In this document: piece after piece, positions 46,381 to 56,788 of the stretch | How the letters are laid out: the number at the start of each line of letters is the position of its first letter | Numbering within the stretch: the first letter of the stretch is position 1 | NCBI GenBank assembly: GCA_947044365.1 | Contig: OX345651.1 | Span: forward strand, 5,201,926-5,265,925 | Direction: 5' to 3' | DNA from: Petrosia ficiformis | Taxonomy: Eukaryota > Porifera > Demospongiae > Haplosclerida > Petrosiidae | DNA length: 64,000 nt | The notes under the pieces: generated by a model | What the model was told of the DNA's origin: nothing | The model's input: only the letters and a program-made list of their open reading frames with translations | The model's database searches: none | Translations under genes and position numbers: made by a program

Positions 46381-48040
46381 ACAGGTGAGTAAATTCTTAA
46401 CTTATAATATATTGTATTTACAGGATTATAGTACCGTTGGCTTGTCTTAAATAATTGATTGTGAATGTATATTTCTAAATACTATCTTATTTTTTGTATT
46501 GAGCTTAAGACACTATGAGCTTTAGACGGCAGATTATAGGACAGTAATTTAGTGATATATTTTCACATGATGTTTAATACAATACAGCTGTAGTTTGATC
46601 CAATTTTAGTATCATACATTGTGTTTAATATTCACATGATTTGATATTATTCTATTTCATTCCTTATGAGGAGTTATCAAGAAAGAAATCTACTTTCAAC
46701 AGGTGAGTAAATTCTTAACTTATAATGTATTGTATTTAAAGGATTACAGTACTGTTGGCTTGTCTTAAATAATTGATTGTGAATGTATATTTCTAAATAC
46801 TATCTTATTTTTTGTATTGAGCTTAAGACACTATGAGCTTTAGACGGCAGATTATAGGACAGTAATTTAGTGATATATTTTCACATGATGTTTAATACAA
46901 TACAACTGTAGTTTGATCCAATTTTAGTATCATACATTGTGTTTAATATTCACATGATTTGATATTCTATTTCATTCCTTATGAGGAGTTATCAAGAAAG
47001 AAATCTACTTTCAACAGGTGAGTAAATTCTTAACTTATAATGTATTGTATTTAAAGGATTACAGTACTGTTGGCTTGTCTTAAATAATTGATTGTGAATG
47101 TATATTTCTAAATACTATCTTATTTTTTGTATTGAGCTTAAGACACTATGAGCTTTAGACGGCAGATTATAGGACAGTAATTTAGTGATATATTTTCACA
47201 TGATGTTTAATACAATACAACTGTAGTTTGATCCAATTTTAGTATCATACATTGTGTTTAATATTCACATGATTTGATATTATTCTATTTCATTCCTTAT
47301 GAGGAGTTATCAAGAAAGAAATCTACTTTCAACAGGTGAGTAAATTCTTAACTTATAATGTATTGTATTTAAAGGATTACAGTACTGTTGGCTTGTCTTA
47401 AATAATTGATTGTGAATGTATATTTCTAAATACTATCTTATTTTTTGTATTGAGCTTAAGACACTATGAGCTTTAGACGGCAGATTATAGGACAGTAATT
47501 TAGTGATATATTTTCACATGATGTTTAATACAATACAACTGTAGTTTGATCCAATTTTAGTATCATACATTGTGTTTAATATTCACATGATTTGATATTA
47601 TTCTATTTCATTCCTTATGAGGAGTTATCAAGAAAGAAATCTACTTTCAACAGGTGAGTAAATTCTTAACTTATAATGTATTGTATTTAAAGGATTACAG
47701 TACTGTTGGCTTGTCTTAAATAATTGATTGTGAATGTATATTTCTAAATACTATCTTATTTTTTGTATTGAGCTTAAGACACTATGAGCTTTAGACGGCA
47801 GATTATAGGACAGTAATTTAGTGATATATTTTCACATGATGTTTAATACAATACAACTGTAGTTTGATCCAATTTTAGTATCATACATTGTGTTTAATAT
47901 TCACATGATTTGATATTATTCTATTTCATTCCTTATGAGGAGTTATCAAGAAAGAAATCTACTTTCAACAGGTCAGTAAATTCTTAACTTGTAATGTATT
48001 GTATTTACAGGATTACAGTACCGTTGGTCTGTCTTAAATG
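46381..48040 (+). repeat. 318-bp tandem array, five full units and a partial sixth, each with a 5' splice site
   Basis: The block CTACTTTCAACAGGTGAGTA begins the units; the acagg anchor starts at 46381, 46699, 47014, 47332, 47650 and 47968 (spacing 318, 315, 318, 318, 318). Units 2-5 are almost identical; units 1 and 6 are diverged. Each unit has a perfect donor (CAG|GTGAGT) and, 39 bp on, an acceptor-like TTTACAG (units 1 and 6) or TTTAAAG (units 2-5). Each also has TTATTTTTTG about 110 bp after the donor. It fills most of the 2.2-kb gap between CDC27 and the DDHD gene. No open frame of note exists, so the array is either a repeated noncoding 5' exon, a noncoding RNA cluster or a simple satellite. 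The stretches 46100-46340 and 48041-48252 show no gene. Confidence 0.9.
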
Positions 48041-48252
48041 AATATAAATACTCTCTTATTTGTTGGTATTGAGCTTCAGTATTTATTAGCAGCTGATGGC
48101 AGAAGTTCTTTAGTGATATTTCACACCTTATATTGTATACAATTTCTCTAATACTTTTTTTCTTTGTAATAATGATTATAAACACTATTGCGAGTGACTA
48201 CTGGGTGTGGCAGTGGAGTTCAGAGTTTAGTAGGCGAAGATAGTTGCTTGAT

Positions 48253-50813
48253 ATGGAAATGTCTTCTGGTAAACCTCAGAGACCCCCTCCTCCACAAAGA
48301 GTTCAAAGTGAACCAGTAAATCTAGCTAGAGAATTTCCTGTAGTAGTACCTCCTCTTCAACCTCAGCAGATAAGGTTTTAGTTATTTATTATTATTTATA
48401 TTTACAAATGAACTGTTATGTGGTTTAGATGGTTCTATTGTGAACCAGGCAAATTTTGGCAGCCCTTTTGTGGTGGAGATTCAATGACATTGGAAGAAGC
48501 AAGATGCTGTTTAGATAGTATTGATAGTGAATCTGTAGAAGTTGAAGTGATGGGTAATATGTATATTGTGGAGGTATTCAAGAAGGAAGCTACTCTTCGC
48601 CCAATATACTGGACTGGTATGTTTTTATTTTATAATTATACTTAAATTATTTATTTTATTAGTGAGTAACCCCTGGCCTGTTATAAGAGGATCCTGGTTT
48701 GAAATATCTGGTGATTCTTGGTATCCGTTATCAGAACATGAAGCAGACATTATAGAAGAAGCACATACCAGAAAAGACTGGAGAGAAAGAGTAGGTGCCT
48801 GCTCTATCATGTGATGATAATAATTAATATTTTAACAGGCAAAACTTGATAATGAATTATCAACATGGGCTCATTCTCGTCCAGTAGAAAGGCGTGGATC
48901 GCAAGCCCAAGTAGTTGGTAAATTAATTAATTATATTTAGGATAAATAATTATGTGTGTTCGTATGATAAAGTGATTTTACATCAAGTTACTGTGAATGG
49001 ATATGAGACGGTATGGATTGGAGAGAATGAGGTATTGAAAGTTAAAAAAGACATCGGCTCAAGACTGTGGAGTAAAGTAGGGGAAAAACTTGGTAAAGGA
49101 CAGCTATATGGATCTACACGTTTAGTGAGGGGATATCGTGAGCCATCATTAAGAGATGATGTATGTCCTCCTATTGGTCATCTTGTGTTTGTTGTTCATG
49201 GTATTGGACAGAATATGGAAGGATCAGATATCATTAAAAGTACTTCAGAGTAGGTTTTATAATTAATATTAATAATTTCAGGATTAGTGTCTATTTAGTC
49301 TAAGACAAACATGTACAAGAGTTGCTAAGAAGCACTTCTCTGATGAATGGAACAAGAAAAGAGTTGAATTTATTCCTATTGAATGGCGAACATGGTTATC
49401 ACTGGATAAAGGTAATTACTGTTATACTTTAGTTATAATTGTTTATTATATTTATTTATATTAGGTACATTGTCCAGTATAACACCACATGGTGTTAAAA
49501 CATTACGTAATCTATTGAATGACTCTATATTGGATGTAATGTATTACATGAGTCCACGATATGGTCCAGAGGTCAGTTTTATTAGTAATATTATAATCAT
49601 TAATTTTATATTCATTAGATATTAGATGGTCTTCACTGGCAATTGCACAAGAAGCACAAGGAATTTGTGCATCGTCATCCAAAATTTGTCAGTGAAGGTG
49701 GTACTGTATCAATATTTGCTCATTCTCTTGGTAGTGTGATGTGTTTTGATCTCATGCATGAAACATGTCGAGTCAAAGGACTTTTAAAAGACCATATGCA
49801 AGATTTGAATGTTGAAAGAGAAGGAGGAGGTTTGAAGAAGACGGATGTTGAGAGTACACAAGATGATAAAGACATGACAGGTTATATTTCATTTGATAAT
49901 TATATATTTGTTAACAAATGATATATTGTTTACACTTAGATTCACTGTGTACTTCTCAAACAACATTGGATAATGAATTTGATGAATTACAGCGTTTAAG
50001 AATACGTGTTGCTGAACTCGAGTCCAGATTGGGTGCTTCACACACCGAAGAGAAAATATTAAAGTTTAATATTGATCATTTCTTTGCTGTTGGCTCTCCA
50101 TTGGGTATATTCATTATGTTAAGAGAACATGGAAGTCTCATTAAGAGAGATCATAAAGGGGCGGGGTCATTTTTACCTTCATGTGTGTGTCGTAGAATAC
50201 ATAATCTTCACCATCCTTCAGATCCAGTGGTGAGTATTAAAAGTTTGACTTATATCTGTACTAAAACATATCATGACAGGCATATCGAATGGAGCCATTG
50301 ATCAATCCACTGTATTCTCAAATAAAACCAGTAAAAATGGATAGTGCTGGAAGTAAACCTTCTCATAAGTCAAAGGAACTGGCAGAGGGACCTCGTCAAG
50401 ATCCTGAAACTCAAGGTGCTTCTAGAGGTAGCTGGTGGAATACTCTTTTGTCTGCTAGTGTGTTACGTACACTTCAAGTATCTGGTAATACTAGTGAAGG
50501 GAGTACTAAACCTCTTCCAACTGATAAGGTATACATTACCTAATCATTATTAATATTTAATTTAATATTTTTAACAGTTGTTAGAAGATGATTCTAAATT
50601 GAATCCAGACGGTATGTATATATTGTGTGTTCATACAATCATTACATGTATGTTGATATTTTAGATCGTTTAAAAGAGCGTTTAGATTTCATGTTACGAG
50701 AAGGTTTGACGGAAAATAGTTACATCAACTCACTTACTGCACATCTGTGTTACTGGACGAGTAATGATTGTGCTATGTATCTACTATTACAACTGTACTC
50801 TTATCAGAAATAA
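48253..50813 (+). CDS. DDHD1: DDHD-domain phospholipase (PA-PLA1/DDHD1-like)
   Basis: Intracellular phospholipase A1 of the phosphatidic-acid-preferring family. About 13 exons, near 660 residues. An N-terminal Pro-rich segment is followed by a WWE-like domain (IRWFYCEPGKFWQPFCGGDS, LRPIYWTVSNPWPVIRGSWF). A lipase core has HLVFVVHGIGQNMEG (oxyanion strand) and IFAHSLGSVMCFDLMH, where the Ser is the nucleophile in the x-H-S-L-G motif. The DDHD domain carries FAVGSPLGIFIMLREHG and RIHNLHHPSDPVAYRMEPLI, with the metal/catalytic Asp and His. It ends NSYINSLTAHLCYWTSNDCA. No SAM domain is seen between WWE and DDHD, which favours DDHD1 over DDHD2/SEC23IP. Confidence 0.9.
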
Positions 50814-50861
50814 TAAACCAATACTATATTAATTATAAAAACATTTTTGATCATAGTTAGA

Positions 50862-53800
50862 TTATACTACAATAACACTAGCTGTACCTATAATATCATT
50901 TAATTGGTCACAATACATATTACATATTATTTGGTATTTTCCACGTTGTGAAGTCTTAAGTGGTATTTCTACTGTTGCTTGTCGTCCTGGAAGTACTAAA
51001 CGTCTGATTAATATAGAGTGCGATAATTTAAATATTTAAGAGTGTGGTAGTACTAACCTGTATGGAATCTCCTTCCGAGTGCAAAGTCCCTGAGCTTGTA
51101 TTGTGAAAACCATGTGTGATAGCGATGAAAGCAAAGGATTTGAAAACATTACATTAGCTCTCACTATTTCCCCAAGCTTCACACTCTCTGGTACACGAAT
51201 TATTAATGGTGGAGAATGGAGTTTGTGATATTGAGTAATAAGCAATAGTTGATGTGTTTCTCTTGTTTTAGATACGACGAATATTTTTAACATATTTTGT
51301 TCAGTGATGTGACGTACACACTGCTTGCCTCTGACTGGAAGCTCAGCAGTAGCACCTTATTAGAGAGGATGGATGATATAAGAATAACAATAGGATTTAT
51401 CGTAATACCTTGTCCTGGTGTAATAGTTCCTGCAAATTGCATGAACATAAATGGGTTAGGATTCTGTCCAGTGTATTGCGATGACATGATAACTATTCTT
51501 CCATCAATTGTTCTCACCATTGGTCCATTGTTTGTAAGATTCAGTGTAATTTGGAAATCCTTACCAACTTCACTACCACTACATGTCATTTCAATATTAC
51601 AATCTTTAGATGGTGGGGGATATGGGTAGAGGGATGTTGGAGTGGGGGTAGGTGTGGCTCGTTCTTTATACTCATCAGTAATATCAATATAATTCTCTAT
51701 GTTGTTGTCATTGGTTACCATTAATAATCCAGTCATGTCTGATTTTACTTGTACCAATGTACATTGACGATTACTCATTGTTGCATATGAATGTGTAACC
51801 CGATAATAACGTATCTATTTAATAGATGATTAAACTAAATAGAAGTAGTTTAAATTTACCTCTGAATGTATCATTGATAAAAACACTTGAATATCTGCAT
51901 CCCACATCTTTCCATATAATTTTTCTTTGATTGCTTTAACAGGGACAGGCCCCAAACAATGGCCAAGATCTCCTATAGATGGGTCTGCAATTTGCCATCC
52001 ATCATATCCAAATGGTAAATCATTTCTTGTCATCCAGCATTCACACAACACATGATAACACCTATATAATAGATACATGTACTTGTAATGAGTGAGTTAC
52101 AACTAGTATATTGAATAGTTTACCAAATGTGACCATCTTCTAGTTCATGTATAGGGTCACCCTCAGGTGTGAAGTAACGATTAACTTGTCCTAATTTTTT
52201 TGAATGTGTGGCTGCTTCATAACACGTAACAGGTCTACATGGAATACCTAAAGCTCTTAATAGAGTTATAGCCACACCACATGATATCCAACATTGACCA
52301 AACCTGAGAGATTAACAAATATATTAAAAGTGTTTAACAGGTTTTTAAATAATTCTTCTTACTTCACAGCTGAGTGTGTACGATAATATTTTTGAATGAT
52401 ATATGGTGATCCATTCCATTTACAAGGATGAGTACCTCCTCCATAATGACCTGAGTAACAGTTCTGTAGAATACCTAATAAACACAATTATATTGTGAAT
52501 AATATTTTTTTTTATATTAACCTGTATTATCAATAGGAGCTATTCTTGAAACTATTCTTTCTACAACACTTGCCGCATTTCTTCTGTTATCACTCGACAA
52601 ATCTTTTAACAATAATAAAGCTGTATCCAAACAGTTTGGCTCAAACTGTGTTTGAATAAAACTATTAAAATAGTATGGTGTACAATATTATAGATAGAAA
52701 TATGTACCTGACCATATTCCCAAAAATATGGAGTAGGATTGTTAAGTGTACCTCTCCAGATTGTTCCTACATCATTCAATAGATACTGCTTTAAATCAGA
52801 AACATCTTCCATATATGTCTCATCATCTGTATAACAATATGTATATAAATTATTACCTAACTCCAATGCCCAATCCAAAGTAATTATTATTTTTGTGTCA
52901 AAATCAGTACCAAGGTTATATATATCGAATGAACAATTTCAAAAAAATTCAAAATGCTCACGGTTCTAACAGATAATATTATTGCTCAAAACCACTTTGT
53001 AAACTAATAAGGACATTATTATCTAACTCTAGAAACAGTTTCAGCTCAATCTGAAACAATTGATTTTGTAATGAAAAAATCAATACCAAGGCTATAGTTC
53101 ATGGTCTGATTAGAGTTTCGAGAGAACACTAAAATGCTCGTGGTTCTTATAAACAACATTTTTGATCAAAAACACTGCAGAATCATAACAAGGACATCAC
53201 TATGTAACTCTAGAAACAGTTTTAGAAAAATAATTTTTCCAGTCAAAAAATAAGTACCAAGGCTATAGTTCATGGTCCGATTAGAGTTTCGAGAGAACAC
53301 TAAAATGCTCATGGTTCTTACAAACAACATTTTTGATTAAAAACACTGCAGAATCATAACAAGGACATCACTATGTAACTCTAGAAACAGTTTTAGAAAA
53401 ATAATTTTTCCAGTCAAAATTAAGTACCAAGGCTATAGTTCATGGTTCGATTAGAGTTTCGAGTGAACACTAAAATGCTCACAGTTCTAACAGATAATAT
53501 TATTGATCAAAACCACTTTGGAAACATAATAAAGACATCATTATCTAACTCTAAAACAGTTGCGGCTCAATCTGAAACAATTGATTTGCAACTGAAAAAT
53601 CAATACCAAGGGTATAGTTGTTTGTCCAATTAGAGTTTCAAGAGAGAATTAAAATGCTCACAGTTCCTACAAACAACATTTTTGATCAAAAATACTTTTA
53701 AAACATAACAAAGATTGTAACATGTATGTACATTATGTACCTATCAGCCATGGATTAAAAAGCACTACTATAGCACTGTGTATCATATGTGTGAGCACTT

Positions 53801-54270
53801 CTGCACATCCTCTCAATGATATGGATATATGAGTATCATAGTAACCCACAGGAAAGTTTGCAGGTAACTCAACACTTAGCCATATAGTAGCTCCACCTTT
53901 ACCACGTCCATTTGCTCTAAAGATGCTTGATCGTTCTTTTGGACCATATAGTGGTATGAATGTTAGAGATATTGTGTATGGGCAAGTCACAGGTGCAGAG
54001 AGAGTCAGTTGAAGGATGGTTACACTACCTCTCCTTGTCACAAGGCATTTCCCTCTACAATACAAGCCTGTTGTATGATGATCCTCTCCATGACCAGTTA
54101 GTATTGCATTTACAATCCTCACTGGACTTGCAGATATATAAGAATCTGCAACTGATGTTTTATAAACATTTCTTGCAGTCTTTGTATGAGATCTCCTATA
54201 TAAATACATAGATTTGATTGCTGCTCATGTGTTTTGATTATACTTACTTGTTTACTAGTTTGCTGCTCAT
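50862..54270 (-). CDS. TGM: Transglutaminase
   Basis: Ca2+-dependent enzyme that forms isopeptide cross-links between Gln and Lys side chains. About ten exons, near 690 residues. The N-terminal beta-sandwich ends [20 protein letters not shown]. The catalytic core has [20 protein letters not shown] (nucleophile Cys), [18 protein letters not shown] (His) and [16 protein letters not shown] (Asp). Two C-terminal beta-barrels follow ([40 protein letters not shown]). No signal peptide is seen. The residue aligned with the conserved oxyanion Trp of mammalian enzymes (Trp241 of TG2) is Tyr here (CYSGHYGGG). The intron before the catalytic core is about 900 bp and filled with a dispersed repeat. The start is 91 bp from the divergent SON start. 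Confidence 0.93.
52890..53710. repeat. ~175-bp repeat family, about five copies in a transglutaminase intron
   Basis: Degenerate tandem copies each contain TACCAAGGCTATAGTTCATG, then ATTAGAGTTTCGAGAGAACAC, TAAAATGCTCA and an AACATTTTTGATCAAAAACA stretch. Copy anchors (ACCAAGG) start near 52911, 53090, 53268, 53426 and 53607. Part of the unit also occurs at 12291-12346. The units have no open frame. Confidence 0.85.
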
Positions 54271-54300
54271 AATAGTTGGAGGTGCTGTACCTGTTTACCT

Positions 54301-54314
54301 GTTACTATGGAAAC
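54301..54314. promoter_or_regulatory. X-box-like palindrome in the transglutaminase / SON shared promoter
   Basis: GTTACTATGGAAAC lies 31 bp upstream of the transglutaminase ATG and 48 bp upstream of the SON ATG. It fits the RFX X-box with small changes. Neither gene is ciliary, so the site may serve another role. Confidence 0.35.
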
Positions 54315-54361
54315 GTAGTCTTAAACTTAATGGTGGGTGGGTACATAATAACTAGCTCAAG

Positions 54362-56750
54362 ATGTCTTCAACACATGATAGAAAACACAAGCATAGCCAT
54401 CATCAGAGTCATAAAAAGCACCATAAACACCGTCACAAACACCACAAGAGATCAAAAAGGACACACAGAAATGAGGACAATGAGAGGAATGAGGATTTGG
54501 ACTTAGATGAAAAGATATTACATCAAGCACTGGTCAGTATTGATTCTGAAGTTCTTGATCTCTCACTAAACTCATCAAATGATGATGAGGAAGAGAAAGC
54601 AAAAAAGGACGAGACAACTGGACAGTTAGCTATCAGTACCCTATCAAATTCTCCTATTAATACTGGACCAAATCTTGTAATAGTTAGTGCTAAAGAGTTA
54701 GGATTCATCTCAGAAGATGAAGAGGAGATTGAAGATCCTGTTATCTTTAATCCTCCACAGCAAAAGCCACTATGTATTCATATTAATATAAAAGGTAACG
54801 TTCCAGAATCAACTGAAAGGGAGGAACCAAAACGCAGCAAACCATCTGAAAATGTAGCATCTAATGAACAAAAAATAAAACAAAAAGAAAAGAAAAAAAG
54901 CAAAAAGGAAAAACGAAGGAAGAGATCCTGTAGTGATGATTCAATCAAGAAGAGATATCGTCATCATCATGATAGTGATGATTCCATCAAGAAGAGATAT
55001 CATCATCATCATCATGATAGTGATGATTCCATCAAGAAGAGATATCATCATCATCATGATAGTGATGATTCCATCAAGAAGAGATATAAATCACATTCAC
55101 GAACACATCAAAGAAGTCGTAGCAGAGAAAGAAGAAAAAGGAGAAGGAGTTGTTCACGAGATAGATACAGATCTCACAGACGATATTCCTCTTCACCAGA
55201 TTATAGTAGAAAGAGAAGGCGAAGTAGATCTTCATCTTATCATCATAGGAAAAGAAGCGAATCTCGAGAGAGAAAAGAAGCCACACCTCCTACATCTAAA
55301 CCAGTGGTTGTTACAAGTAAAAATGAGAAATTGGAACAACTAACAGCATTTTGTCAACAATTATCAAAAATGGAAGAGGATAAACAAGAAGAAACTGTGT
55401 CAATCAACGAGGTTAATAAATAACAGCCCCTTAATTAGTATTATAATTAATTATTATTCTACATTGTCATTAGGTTCAACATCCGTTTCAATTAAGTTCA
55501 GCTCCTCAATTAGTATATCATAATGATGCATGGAAGACTCCTAGTCAAATGGTACTAGATAATACTGCTGTTTTACCAGTTGAAGAGAGATTCCCTGTAT
55601 CATCAGGAATTAATCATGCTAATGAGATTGACAGCAATACTATAACTAACTCTCAGGTAATTATATGTCCACATACACTGACCACACCCCCTTTATTAAA
55701 TATTAATTATAATCTTATGGTGATCAGTTATATTACTACCCTCAAGGGTTATGAAATATATCATGTGACTATCACATGTATATACTTTAATAATTAGTTT
55801 AATTTGTTTCTAGTCTGTTAGTGAACTAGTTGTTCAAAGAGCAGTTCTTCAACAGAGGCTGAACGTCAATCCAAATGATATTACGGCCCTCTTGTCATTG
55901 AGTAATGTAGAGAGAAAGGTTAGTTTATAATTAGTTATATTTATTAATTATTATTATCATAGGTAGCGGAATGGAGTCAAGGACAAATTAAACCAGGACA
56001 ATTTACTGGACATAAAGCGATTATTCCAATACCTAAACATGAGCATGACAGAGGTTTACAAGCATGGGCTAAAAAGGTAATTGTGATAATAATAATAATT
56101 AATAATTATGGTAATTATGTAGAATATGTTCAAAAGTCTCACTCCTGTAATGAGTGGTTTTGGAATGAAACTGATGATGAAAATGGGATGGGAATATGGT
56201 AAACCTCTTGGTACGAGAGGTGAAGGATATACTGAACCTATACCAGTAGATGTTAAGGTTGATAGACAAGGTATGTCTACTTAAGTCACATGACATCATG
56301 TAATATGGCTTGTTTCTTAGGATTATCAACACAAGATGATAAAGGTACTCCTGCAGTACCTTCATCAATACCTCTGACTACTGGTAAATCAACTCCTAGT
56401 TGTATTAAAGGTAACTATGGTAACTATTTGTACATCTATGACCCGTGTCTCTTTCCTCAGGTAAACATCCTGTTAGTGCATTACAAGAGCTGTGCACTAT
56501 TAAAAAATGGGGAGTTCCTGAATACGAATTACTGAGTCAAACAGGACCATCCCATATGAGATCGTTCATATATCGAGTAATACTAATAATGATTACAATA
56601 TTCACATTCTATATATGATCTCATCCACAGGTGAAGATCGAAGTTGGTACATTTCAACCTGCTTGTTGTAGTAACACTAAGAAAATGGCTAAAGTACAGG
56701 CAGCAATATCTTGTTTGAAATCTCTTGGATTAATGGATGATATCAAATGA
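54362..56750 (+). CDS. SON: SON-like splicing cofactor (RS domain, G-patch, dsRBM)
   Basis: Nuclear-speckle protein that helps splicing of weak introns. The large first exon encodes His/Lys- and Arg/Ser-rich sequence (HKHSHHQSHKKHHKHRHKHH, then RSRSRERRKRRRSCSRDRYR). Later exons match the SON C-terminus: NDAWKTPSQMVLDNTAVLPV, EWSQGQIKPGQFTGHKA, a G-patch (MKMGWEYGKPLGTRGEGYTE) and a double-stranded RNA-binding motif (GKHPVSALQELCTIKKWGVP to KVQAAISCLKSLGLMDDIK). G-patch directly before dsRBM at the C-terminus is specific to SON. About nine exons; the donor at 56411 lies inside an X-box-like palindrome. Confidence 0.93.
54945..55090 (+). repeat. In-frame coding repeat in SON, HHHHDSDDSIKKRY units
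   Basis: Four successive units of about 45 bp encode DSDDSIKKRYHHHH. The His runs come from CAT repeats and vary in length by one codon between units. The repeat sits in the RS/His-rich region of the SON-like protein. Confidence 0.9.
55761..55780. repeat. TCATGTGACTATCACATGTA intronic palindrome
   Basis: Copy of the dispersed palindrome in a SON intron with both arms inverted and a one-base centre. Confidence 0.5.
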
Positions 56751-56788
56751 TTAAACTATATAAACTATATATCATCCGCTACAAATCA

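Noticed and set aside
46381..48040. Array taken as a run of tRNA or 5S rRNA genes
   Set aside because: No cloverleaf, A/B box order or 5S-like sequence was seen in the 318-bp unit.
54933..55343. Ile/Met/Arg-rich second frame inside the SON first exon
   Set aside because: A shifted frame of the CAT/GAT coding repeat; the SON frame continues into G-patch and dsRBM exons.
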